The translations under genes were made by a program, and so were the position numbers. Below are positions 1 through 7,334 of a stretch of DNA of 64,000 nucleotides, in pieces (positions within the stretch are counted from its first letter, which is position 1; every line of letters begins with the position of its first letter). The stretch covers positions 70,822 to 134,821 of the forward strand of contig NZ_KI421510.1 of the NCBI RefSeq assembly GCF_000473225.1, written 5' to 3'. A model generated the notes under the pieces. The model saw only the letters and a program-made list of their open reading frames with translations. It did not search any database and was not told the DNA's origin. Source of the stretch: Sedimentitalea nanhaiensis DSM 24252. GTDB taxonomy: Bacteria > Pseudomonadota > Alphaproteobacteria > Rhodobacterales > Rhodobacteraceae.

Positions 1-1
1 G

Positions 2-955
2 GCGGAGTATCTGGGCATCCAGCCCCGTTTCATTGATGGCACGATGTCGGGCGGTTCGTCTTTCGTAAACTACCTGACGTCCGCGACCATGGCGCTGGAC
101 GCCGGTCTGTGTGATGTCGCGCTGATTGTTTATGGCTCCAACCAGCGCACCGCGTCGGGCAGACTCGTGACCGCTTCACGTCCGCCGGCCTACGAGGCGC
201 CGTATAATCCGCGCTATCCGATCTCGGCCTATGCGATGGCGGCGGCGCGGCACATGCATGAATATGGCACCACCCGCGAACAGCTGGCCGACGTGGCCGT
301 TGCTGCGCGGGCCTGGGCGCAGCACAACCCCGAAGCGTTCGAGCGCGGCCCGCTGACCCGCGAGGACGTGTTGGGTGCGCGCATGGTGGGCGATCCATTG
401 ACCGTGCGCGACTGTTGTCTTGTCACCGACGGCGGCGGCGCGATCGTAATGGTCCGCGCGGACCGCGCCCGGGATTTCCCGAAGGCGCCTGTCTATGTGC
501 TGGGCAGTGCTGCGGCAAGCTCGCACCGGCAGATTTCGCAGATGAAGGATTTCACCGTGACCGCAGCCCGCGACTCGGGCGCGCGCGCCTTTGCGACGGC
601 CGGCGTGACCCCTGCGGATATCCAGGCGGTCGAGCTCTATGATGCCTTCACCATCAATACCATCCTGTTTCTTGAAGATCTGGGGTTCTGCGCCAAGGGC
701 GATGGCGGGGCCTTTGTCCAGGGCGGGCGCATCGCGCCTGGCGGGGCCTTGCCGGTGAACACGAATGGCGGAGGCCTGTCCTGTGTGCACCCCGGGATGT
801 ACGGTATCTTCACAGTGATCGAGGCTGCTCGTCAGATCCGTGGCGACGCGCCGGGCATTCAGTTGAAGGATATTGATCTGGCGCTGGCGCATGGCAACGG
901 CGGTGTGCTGTCCAGTCAGGTCACGGCCATACTTGGATCGCAAAACACGCTCTGA
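2..955 (+). CDS. Thiolase-fold (SCP2/Ltp2-type) aldolase-like protein, 5' truncated
   Basis: The reading frame is open from the window edge and ends in TGA, so the N-terminus lies outside. The fold is that of SCP2-type thiolases. The usual nucleophilic-cysteine segment is replaced by MSGGSSF near position 44, so no Cys is available there. Two tyrosines lie in YDAFT (about 638) and HPGMYG (about 788-805), the places where the steroid side-chain aldolase Ltp2 carries its catalytic tyrosines. I therefore infer a retro-aldolase acting on a 3-hydroxyacyl-CoA rather than a thiolase. It is very close in sequence to the protein at 18041-19186. Its expected DUF35 partner is not downstream and may lie upstream of the window. 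A MaoC hydratase follows after 23 bp. Confidence 0.85.
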   Translation, partial: AEYLGIQPRFIDGTMSGGSSFVNYLTSATMALDAGLCDVALIVYGSNQRTASGRLVTASRPPAYEAPYNPRYPISAYAMAAARHMHEYGTTREQLADVAVAARAWAQHNPEAFERGPLTREDVLGARMVGDPLTVRDCCLVTDGGGAIVMVRADRARDFPKAPVYVLGSAAASSHRQISQMKDFTVTAARDSGARAFATAGVTPADIQAVELYDAFTINTILFLEDLGFCAKGDGGAFVQGGRIAPGGALPVNTNGGGLSCVHPGMYGIFTVIEAARQIRGDAPGIQLKDIDLALAHGNGGVLSSQVTAILGSQNTL

Positions 956-978
956 CGGCAACTAAGGGAGGAAAGATC

Positions 979-1836
979 ATGCCACTGGATTTCGAAGCAC
1001 TTTCGAATTGGGATTTCGAAGAGATCAAGCAGACTCTGACCGAGCGGGATACCATCCTTTACGCACTCGGGCTGGGGTTCGGCGAAGATCCGACAGACAA
1101 GAAAGAACTGGCCTTTGTCTATGAGGACGGTCTGAAGGCGGTTCCCTCGATGGCGGTCATTTTGGGGTATCCCGGCTTCTGGCTGCGCGATCCCAAGACC
1201 GGCGTAAACTGGCAAAAAGTGCTGCACGGAGAACAGTGGCTCGACATCTACAAGCCGCTGCCGACACATGGCCGGATTGTCGGCCGCAGCCAGATCGACT
1301 TCATCTCGGACAAGGGCGAGGGCAAGGGCGCTGTGATCTATCAAAGCCGCGAGATCATCGACGCGGACAGCGGCGACAAGCTGGCACGCGTCGCGATGTC
1401 GGCCTTCGCCCGGGGCGACGGCGGATTCGGCGGCGAGAACAGGCCCGGCCCGACGCCGGCGGTGCTGCCGGACCGGGTGCCCGATCACATATGTGATATC
1501 GAGACGCTTCCGCGCCAGGCGCTGATCTACCGGCTCAGCGGCGACATGAACCCGCTGCATGCCGACCCCGATGTCGCGCGGTCGGTCGGGTTCGACCGCC
1601 CGATCCTGCACGGTTTGGCGACCTATGGTCTGGCCGCCCGGGCGATTCTCAAGACGTTGCTGGACTATGATTCTGCCCGGCTTGTCGGTCTGGATGTTCG
1701 GTTCTCGGCTCCGGTCTATCCCGGCGAAACCGTGCGGTTCGAAATCTGGGAAGAGGACGGCGAGGCCCGGTTTCGAGCGTCTATTCCTGCACGCGACGTG
1801 GTTGTTCTGAACAACGGCGCGGCGCGCTTTGCCTGA
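979..1836 (+). CDS. MaoC-family (hydratase 2-like) enoyl-CoA hydratase
   Basis: The 285-residue protein has the size and layout of double hot-dog hydratases: a degenerate N-terminal half and an active C-terminal half. The C-terminal half carries the hydratase-2 signature SGDMNPLHADP, with Asp189, Asn191 and His194, followed by GFDRPILHGL. This family hydrates 2-enoyl-CoA to 3-hydroxyacyl-CoA in the cytoplasm. Placed directly after an aldolase-like thiolase, it would supply the hydroxyacyl-CoA to be cleaved. A good ribosome site (AGGGAGGAAAG) precedes the ATG. The start of the next gene lies 10 bp downstream of its stop. The gene contains a 14-bp DNA palindrome, described separately. Confidence 0.88.
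   Translation: MPLDFEALSNWDFEEIKQTLTERDTILYALGLGFGEDPTDKKELAFVYEDGLKAVPSMAVILGYPGFWLRDPKTGVNWQKVLHGEQWLDIYKPLPTHGRIVGRSQIDFISDKGEGKGAVIYQSREIIDADSGDKLARVAMSAFARGDGGFGGENRPGPTPAVLPDRVPDHICDIETLPRQALIYRLSGDMNPLHADPDVARSVGFDRPILHGLATYGLAARAILKTLLDYDSARLVGLDVRFSAPVYPGETVRFEIWEEDGEARFRASIPARDVVVLNNGAARFA
1484..1497. promoter_or_regulatory. Intragenic palindrome ATCACATATGTGAT
   Basis: This perfect 14-bp dyad contains the CACATATGTG decamer that also lies upstream of three catabolic operons in this window. Here it is inside the MaoC gene and is read as CAC ATA TGT GAT (His-Ile-Cys-Asp). ATA for Ile and TGT for Cys are expected to be rare codons in such GC-rich genes, which hints that the DNA sequence itself may be kept. 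It may be a secondary operator or roadblock, or a coincidence. Confidence 0.35.
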
Positions 1837-1846
1837 GGCAGTGAAG

Positions 1847-2983
1847 ATGGCTCAACCGCTCAAGGATATCCTGGTGCTGGATTTCAGCACACTTCTTCCC
1901 GGTCCGATGGCGACGCTCATGCTGTCCGAGGCTGGCGCCGAAGTGATCAAGTTCGAACGGCCCGGAGCCGGCGAGGACGCGCGCCACACGGAGCCAAAGA
2001 TCGACGGAGAGAGCATCGGATTTGCTGTGTTGAACCACGGCAAGCGATCGGTGGCCATCGACCTCAAGTCAAGGGGCGCAGTGGAACGTCTGCGCCCCTT
2101 GATCGAGAAGGCCGATGTTCTGGTAGAGCAGTTTCGTCCCGGCGTGATGGACCGGCTGGGGCTTGGTTATGAAGCGGTGCGAAAGATCAATCCCGGTCTC
2201 ATCTATTGTTCGATCACCGGCTATGGCCAGACCGGACCAAAGGCCAGCGCCGCCGGCCACGATCTCAACTACGTCGGTGATGCGGGTATCCTGTCGCTCA
2301 GTCGCGGACCGGATGACCAGCCAACAGCCCCGTTCGGGCTGGTCGCCGATATCGGAGGCGGAACCTATCCTGCGGTGATGAATATCCTGCTGGCCCTGAT
2401 TGCGCGGCAGGCAAGCGGGCAGGGGACGCATCTGGATATCGCAATGGCCGAGGGGGCGTTCGCCTTTGCCTATTGGGCCCATGCCGAAGGTGTGATTGCC
2501 GGGCAGAACATCGAAAGCGGTGGCAGCCGTCTGACGGGTGGCCTGGCCCGGTATCGGCTTTATACGGCTGCGGACGGGCGTCAGATCGCCGTCGGCGCGT
2601 TGGAAGAAAAGTTCTGGCAGTCGTTCTGCGATGTCATTGGTTTGCCTGTGGCCCTTCGCGATGACTGGTCCGATCCAAATGCCTGTGCCGCAGAGGTTGC
2701 ACGTCGTCTGAGGGAACACCCCTCGACCCATTGGGAGCCTTTGCTGGCTGCGGCAGATTGCTGCTGTTCGGTCGTGAAGACGCCCGCCGAGGCGGCGCGT
2801 GACCCGCATTTCAAAGCGCGTGACGTGTTCGGGCGGACCGTAAAAATCTCCGGCCGGGACGCGCCCGCTTTGCCGCTGCCAATTGCCCCGGAGTTCCGTT
2901 CTTCCGGAAATTCGGTCGGAGTTGCAGCCACTCTGGGCGAAGACAATCCGCGTTATGGCGTGGACCAACCGAAAACAGAGTAA
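1847..2983 (+). CDS. Family III CoA-transferase / racemase-like (CaiB-BaiF-AMACR group)
   Basis: The 378-residue protein opens with the family signature LKDILVLDFSTLLPGP and carries VLVEQFRPGVMDRLGLGYE and SITGYGQTGP. The active-site segment reads GHDLNY (roughly residues 140-145), the form seen in alpha-methylacyl-CoA racemases, where His and Asp act on the alpha carbon. It may therefore either move CoA between acids or epimerise a 2-methylacyl-CoA before dehydrogenation. I chose the ATG at 1847 over the in-frame TTG at 1829 and GTG at 1841 because the conserved N-terminus begins there. It is the last gene of the operon entering from the left; a short CCCGT-TG-ACGGG hairpin follows the stop. 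Confidence 0.87.
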   Translation: MAQPLKDILVLDFSTLLPGPMATLMLSEAGAEVIKFERPGAGEDARHTEPKIDGESIGFAVLNHGKRSVAIDLKSRGAVERLRPLIEKADVLVEQFRPGVMDRLGLGYEAVRKINPGLIYCSITGYGQTGPKASAAGHDLNYVGDAGILSLSRGPDDQPTAPFGLVADIGGGTYPAVMNILLALIARQASGQGTHLDIAMAEGAFAFAYWAHAEGVIAGQNIESGGSRLTGGLARYRLYTAADGRQIAVGALEEKFWQSFCDVIGLPVALRDDWSDPNACAAEVARRLREHPSTHWEPLLAAADCCCSVVKTPAEAARDPHFKARDVFGRTVKISGRDAPALPLPIAPEFRSSGNSVGVAATLGEDNPRYGVDQPKTE

Positions 2984-3045
2984 ATCCCGTTGACGGGCAG
3001 GATTTGAATCGGTAATCTAACATTTGTTAGAAAAAGGGGGGGCCA
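2984..3045 (+). promoter_or_regulatory. Promoter region with inverted repeat CTAACA-TT-TGTTAG
   Basis: A perfect 6-bp inverted repeat with a 2-bp spacer lies at 3017-3030, fifteen bases before the ATG of the transglutaminase-like gene. A small hairpin (CCCGT/ACGGG, about 2987-2998) follows the upstream stop and may mark an operon boundary. Related sequences occur at 44061-44074 and 48784-48797, also upstream of genes. I read the repeat as a candidate operator; the regulator is unknown. Confidence 0.45.
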
Positions 3046-3765
3046 ATGGACAAGTCTGACGATGACCTGCCGACTGAAGCTGAGCGTTATGTCATGCCAT
3101 CGCGCTTTGTGGAAAGCGATAGCGTGGAAGTGCAGGGTTTCGTGACATCGGCTTTGCGTGATCTTCCTGTGGACGCAACCAATCGAGACAAGGCGATCCG
3201 CCTGTTCGAAGCGGTGCGCGACGATATTCGCTATGATCCCTATTGTTTTGCGCTGGATGAGGACTCTTACCGTGCCAGCCGTATCGCTGGCGCGGAAGCG
3301 GCGTTTTGCGTTCCCAAGGCAATTCTTCTGGCGGCTTGTTTGCGTGCTGTGGGTATCCCCGCCGCTCTGGGGTTCGCGGATGTGCGCAACCACCTGAATA
3401 CACCCAAGTTGCAGGAGTTGATGGGGACCGATCTCTTTATCTACCACGGCTATGTTCAGCTGTGGTTGGGGAATGAGGCCTACAAGGTGACACCTGCATT
3501 CAACATGGAACTGTGTGAAAGATTCGGGGTCAAACCCCTGGTCTTCGACGGCTATCACGACGCGCTCTTTCATGAGTTCGACGAACAGAATCACCGGCAC
3601 ATGGAATATGTGAACGACCGTGGTCTCTATTTCGACGCGCCGATGGGTGAGTTCCTGATGGCGTTCAAGGAAACCTATCCGAAGCTGGAAGAATTCAACC
3701 GCATCCGGATATCCAAGGATGCGAGCGGATACGATGACGGTTTCGCAAAGGAGGGTGCCTCTTGA
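3046..3765 (+). CDS. Transglutaminase-like (papain-fold) domain protein
   Basis: The 239-residue protein has a transglutaminase core: Cys88 in FCVPKAILLAACLRAVGIPA, then ADVRNHL, then His134 in IYHGYVQLWL. The usual third residue (Asp) is not obvious; the matching stretch reads KVTPAFN. There is no signal peptide, so it should be cytoplasmic. The family includes amidases, peptidases and transferases that use a thiol nucleophile, and proteins of this subtype are generally of unknown function. It leads an operon whose other five genes act on acyl-CoA thioesters, so a role in hydrolysing or transferring an acyl group is conceivable, but that is inference. The ribosome site is a run of G (AAAAAGGGGGG). 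Confidence 0.8.
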   Translation: MDKSDDDLPTEAERYVMPSRFVESDSVEVQGFVTSALRDLPVDATNRDKAIRLFEAVRDDIRYDPYCFALDEDSYRASRIAGAEAAFCVPKAILLAACLRAVGIPAALGFADVRNHLNTPKLQELMGTDLFIYHGYVQLWLGNEAYKVTPAFNMELCERFGVKPLVFDGYHDALFHEFDEQNHRHMEYVNDRGLYFDAPMGEFLMAFKETYPKLEEFNRIRISKDASGYDDGFAKEGAS

Positions 3766-4211
3766 GGTATCTGGAAGACTTCTCGCCGGGCCAAGTCTAT
3801 CGCTTTCGCAGCGCTCCGATGAGCGCGGATTCGATAAAGGCCTTTGCCAAGGAATGGGATCCGCAGCGGCTGCACACCGATGAAGACTATGCAACCGCCA
3901 TACATGGCAGCCTGATCGCCTCGGGCTTTCAGACCATGCTTGAGGTGTTCAAGCCGGTCATGACCGAGATGATGGTCGATGTTGCCAATATCGGCGGCAT
4001 GGGCTTTGACAATTTGCGCTGGCTGCGGCCTGTGCACCCGAACGAACCCCTTGATGTCGAACTGACGGTCAACTCGGTCACACCGTCAAAAAGCAAGCCC
4101 GACAGAGGTGTTTTGCACTATACGCTCAGCGCCAAAAACCCCGAGGGCGAGGTCGTTTTTTCGACCGACACCCCTGTGATGATCCAGCGAAAACAAAATG
4201 ACACAAACTGA
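3762..4211 (+). CDS. MaoC-like dehydratase (single hot-dog)
   Basis: The 149-residue protein has a single MaoC hot-dog with Asp33 and His38 in KEWDPQRLHTDEDYA. This is the hydratase-2 dyad in a shortened form. It starts with TTG, which overlaps the stop of the transglutaminase-like gene; a strong AAGGAGGG lies just upstream and no ATG fits the conserved N-terminus MRYLEDFSPG. Translation is probably coupled to the gene before it. Single-domain MaoC proteins act as dimers on enoyl-CoA or hydroxyacyl-CoA substrates. Its 3' end overlaps the next gene by 14 bp. Confidence 0.85.
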   Translation: MRYLEDFSPGQVYRFRSAPMSADSIKAFAKEWDPQRLHTDEDYATAIHGSLIASGFQTMLEVFKPVMTEMMVDVANIGGMGFDNLRWLRPVHPNEPLDVELTVNSVTPSKSKPDRGVLHYTLSAKNPEGEVVFSTDTPVMIQRKQNDTN

Positions 4212-5322
4212 GTTCCTTTCCAGCGAACAAGAAGACCTTCGCCTGTTGCGCGAGAGCGTGCGCACGTTGTTTGAACGGGCGGGCGGAAGTGACAGAGCCC
4301 GACAACTCCGTGATGCCGGGGGCGGTTTCGATCCGGAGATGGTCCGGGAACTGGCCGAGGCCGGTGTTTTCGGCGTGGCGGTGCCCGAAGATCAGGGCGG
4401 GCTTGGCATGGGCCTAGCCGCCGGGGGTGTCATCGCCGAGGAAGTCGGCCGTGTGTTTGCCCCGGAACCGGTCGTGTCGACGATAGGTCTGAGCCTCGGC
4501 CTTCTGCGCCGCCTTTGTCCGGATCATCCGAAGATGGCACAGCTCATCGGCGGCGAAATTTCATTGGCGGTTGCCTGGCAGGAACGCGGCCCCGACGGGG
4601 CGCCTGCCGATGCGACCTGCCGATACGCGGACGGAAAGCTGACCGGTGGCAAGGCCTGGGTCGTCGGTGCGATCGGTTCGCACGGGTTCCTTGTCGTGGC
4701 CGAACAGGATGATGGTCCGGTTCTGGTTCTGGCTGAGGCAGACGCGCAGGGGCTTGTCATCGACAAGCGGACGCAGGCGGATGGCAGCTCTCTGGGCGAG
4801 CTTTCGTTTTCGGGAACTCCGGCCGCGGAATTGGCCAGCAGCGGTGCGGTTCTCACTGCACTGGCCGAGGCTGTCGCCGATGCAACGGCGCTTGCCGCGG
4901 CCGAGCTTGTCGGCGTGAGCGAGCGCGCCTTCGAGATCACGCTCGACTACATCAAGACGCGGGAGCAGTTCGACAAGCCGATCGGATCATTCCAGGTCAT
5001 CCAGCACCGTGCCGTCGACCTCAACGTGATGTGCGAGGTCGCGCAGGCCGGAGTGCGGGAGGCGCTTGCGCAGATGGACAGCGAAACCGATCCAAAAGTC
5101 CGGGCGCGGCTTGCCAGCCGGGCCAAGGCTCGCGCGGTCACCGCCGCCAAGAAGATCACGCGCGACGCCATCCAGCTGCACGGGGCCGTCGGTTATACCG
5201 ACGAGTTCGACATCGGGCTTTATCTGAACCGAGCGCTGGTTCTGTCCGCTTGGCTGGGCGATGACGCCTACCACAGACGGCTTTGGTTCGAGGCGCGAGA
5301 ACAGGAAGGAGCCGCACAATGA
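4198..5322 (+). CDS. Acyl-CoA dehydrogenase, beta-like subunit of a heteromeric pair
   Basis: The 374-residue protein has the three-domain acyl-CoA dehydrogenase (ACAD) layout, including YIKTREQFDKPIGSFQVIQHR, the segment that binds flavin and subunit neighbours. The C-terminus ends ALVLSAWLGDDAYHR and has no YEGT-type catalytic-glutamate loop. In alpha2beta2 enzymes such as the steroid-degrading ChsE and FadE pairs, one subunit lacks that loop and the other supplies other active-site parts. The next gene is a second ACAD overlapping by four bases, so I infer a heterotetramer oxidising one acyl-CoA to the 2-enoyl-CoA, with FAD as cofactor. Confidence 0.85.
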   Translation: MTQTEFLSSEQEDLRLLRESVRTLFERAGGSDRARQLRDAGGGFDPEMVRELAEAGVFGVAVPEDQGGLGMGLAAGGVIAEEVGRVFAPEPVVSTIGLSLGLLRRLCPDHPKMAQLIGGEISLAVAWQERGPDGAPADATCRYADGKLTGGKAWVVGAIGSHGFLVVAEQDDGPVLVLAEADAQGLVIDKRTQADGSSLGELSFSGTPAAELASSGAVLTALAEAVADATALAAAELVGVSERAFEITLDYIKTREQFDKPIGSFQVIQHRAVDLNVMCEVAQAGVREALAQMDSETDPKVRARLASRAKARAVTAAKKITRDAIQLHGAVGYTDEFDIGLYLNRALVLSAWLGDDAYHRRLWFEAREQEGAAQ

Positions 5323-6470
5323 CCGACTGGAACGCAATGAGCGATGCGGATTTCCGCAAGGAAGTGCGCGCGTTCTTCGAGGCGGAATATCCCGAAGAGC
5401 TGCGCCACCTGCCGCACCGACCGAAGTTCGCCGAGATCGAACATTGGCACCGCAAGCTTCACGCCAAGGGCTGGGTTGCGCCAGCCTGGCCCGCTGAATT
5501 CGGCGGTATGGGCCTAAACGCTGCTAAGCTGCTGATCTTTTATGAAGAGCAGCAGCGCTGGGGCGTCAATCGCGGTCGCGACATGGGCGTGCAGATGGTC
5601 GGGCCCCTGATCATCAAATTCGGCACCCAGGACCAGAAAGACTATTGGCTGCCACGTATTCTGAGCTGCGAGGACATCTGGTGCCAGGGCTATTCCGAGC
5701 CCGGTGCCGGGTCCGATCTTGCCAATCTGCGCACACGCGCGGAAATTGACGGCGACGATTTCGTCATTAACGGCCAGAAGATCTGGACGACGATGGCGCA
5801 TGATGCCACGCACATCTTCATGCTGGTGCGCACCGATCCCGATGCGCCGAAGAAACAGCAGGGCATCAGTTTCCTTCTTGCTCCGATGGATCAGCCGGGG
5901 ATCGAGGTGCGCACGATCACCACCCTTTCGGGTGAGACCGAATTTTGCGAGGTGTTCTTCGACAATGCCCGCACTCCCCGGGAAAACCTGGTCGGCGAAC
6001 TGAACAAGGGCTGGACGATGGCCAAGGCGCTTTTGAGCTTCGAGCGCATCTTCATCGGCTCGCCAAGTCTGGCCCAGAACGCTCTGGGACAGCTTGAAAG
6101 CTTTGCCCGTGGCCGTGGCGCGTTTGACGATCCGGTGTTCCGTGACCGCTTTGCCCAAGCGGCACTGGATGTGGAAGATCATGCCGCGCTTTATGCCCGT
6201 TTTGCAGATCAGCTCAAACGTGGCGAGACGCTCGGTGCGGATGTGTCCATGCTGAAGATCTGGGTGACTGAATGCTTCCAGCGCATCACCGAGCTGATGA
6301 TCGAAGCAGCCGGTCCCGATGGCGGCTCCATCGGGCCGCTTCAGGTTGGCAATGTTAGCGTCGACGTTTTGTCGAGCTTCTACAAGGCCAGACCTACCAC
6401 GATCTACGGTGGATCGAACGAAATCCAAAGAAACATCCTGTCCAAGGCCGTCCTGGGACTGCCTGGCTGA
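5319..6470 (+). CDS. Acyl-CoA dehydrogenase, alpha-like subunit of the same pair
   Basis: The 383-residue ACAD has CQGYSEPGAGSDLANLRTRA (FAD and substrate side) and ends TIYGGSNEIQRNILSKAVLG. Where medium-chain dehydrogenase has YEGT with the catalytic Glu, this has YGGS; several ACAD branches carry the base on another helix, so this alone does not mean loss of activity. The start is the ATG at 5319 (ATGA overlap with the gene before). An in-frame ATG-less extension back to 5283 is rejected because the conserved N-terminus begins TDWNAMSDADFRKEVRAF. Electrons would leave through ETF, which is not encoded here. Confidence 0.88.
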   Translation: MTDWNAMSDADFRKEVRAFFEAEYPEELRHLPHRPKFAEIEHWHRKLHAKGWVAPAWPAEFGGMGLNAAKLLIFYEEQQRWGVNRGRDMGVQMVGPLIIKFGTQDQKDYWLPRILSCEDIWCQGYSEPGAGSDLANLRTRAEIDGDDFVINGQKIWTTMAHDATHIFMLVRTDPDAPKKQQGISFLLAPMDQPGIEVRTITTLSGETEFCEVFFDNARTPRENLVGELNKGWTMAKALLSFERIFIGSPSLAQNALGQLESFARGRGAFDDPVFRDRFAQAALDVEDHAALYARFADQLKRGETLGADVSMLKIWVTECFQRITELMIEAAGPDGGSIGPLQVGNVSVDVLSSFYKARPTTIYGGSNEIQRNILSKAVLGLPG

Positions 6471-6497
6471 ACCCATACCCTGAGGAGGAAAAGACCT

Positions 6498-7307
6498 ATG
6501 TCGGAGCGTTACGCAAAGTACGACAAACTGAAATTTGACTACCCGGCGGATCGCGTCCTGCGCATCACGTTCGACCGGCCCGAGACATTCAACTCGGTCG
6601 ATGCCGAAACCCACACCCAGATGACGGACATGTGGATCGACATCGACCGCGACCCCGACATCAACGCGGTCATCGTGACCGGCGCGGGCAAGGCGTTTTC
6701 GGCGGGCGGCGATTTCAGCCTGATTGAGAAGATGATCGGCGACTCGCACGAGATCATGAAGACGTGGAAAGAAGCCAAGGATCTCGTCTACAACATCATC
6801 AACTGCAACAAGCCGATCATTTCCGCGATCAATGGCCCTGCGGCAGGCGCGGGCCTTGTGGTTGCCATCCTGGCCGACATCTCGATCGCCGGGAAACGGG
6901 CAAAGATTGTCGATGGTCATCCGCGTCTGGGCGTTGCCGCTGGCGATGTCGCGGCGATTATCTGGCCGCTGCTGACCTCGATGGCCAAGGCGAAATACTA
7001 TCTGATGACCTGCAAGCCGGTGTCGGGCGAAGAGGCCGAGCGCATCGGTCTGGTGTCAATGTGCGTCGAGGATGACGAGCTTCAGCAGATCGCTTTGGAC
7101 ACGGCTGTCGAACTGGCCAACGGCTCGCAAAGCGCGATCCGCTGGACCAAGTATTCGCTGAACAACTGGCTGCGCCAGGCCGGGCCGATCTTTGATGCGT
7201 CGACCGCGCTGGAGATGCTTGGTTTTATGAGCGAGGACGTCAAGGAAGGTGTGTTGTCGCACCGCGAGAAGCGCGCGCCAAACTTCCGCAAGGACTGCCC
7301 GCTTTAA
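6498..7307 (+). CDS. Crotonase-family protein with non-standard active site
   Basis: The 269-residue protein has the crotonase oxyanion-hole motifs SAGGDFSLI and NGPAAGAGLVVAILADISIA. The region that normally holds the first catalytic Glu reads DGHPRLGVAAGDVAAIIWPLL, with His in place of the Glu. The second Glu position (in the following helix) reads AKAKYYLMTC and is also not acidic. I conclude that it is a crotonase but possibly not a simple 2-enoyl-CoA hydratase; isomerase, ring-hydrolase or decarboxylase-type chemistry is possible. It follows the ACAD pair after 27 bp with a clear ribosome site (GAGGAGG), so its substrate is probably their product or a later intermediate. Confidence 0.85.
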   Translation: MSERYAKYDKLKFDYPADRVLRITFDRPETFNSVDAETHTQMTDMWIDIDRDPDINAVIVTGAGKAFSAGGDFSLIEKMIGDSHEIMKTWKEAKDLVYNIINCNKPIISAINGPAAGAGLVVAILADISIAGKRAKIVDGHPRLGVAAGDVAAIIWPLLTSMAKAKYYLMTCKPVSGEEAERIGLVSMCVEDDELQQIALDTAVELANGSQSAIRWTKYSLNNWLRQAGPIFDASTALEMLGFMSEDVKEGVLSHREKRAPNFRKDCPL

Positions 7308-7334
7308 CGCCCGATTGGACGAGGAGGCATGGAA

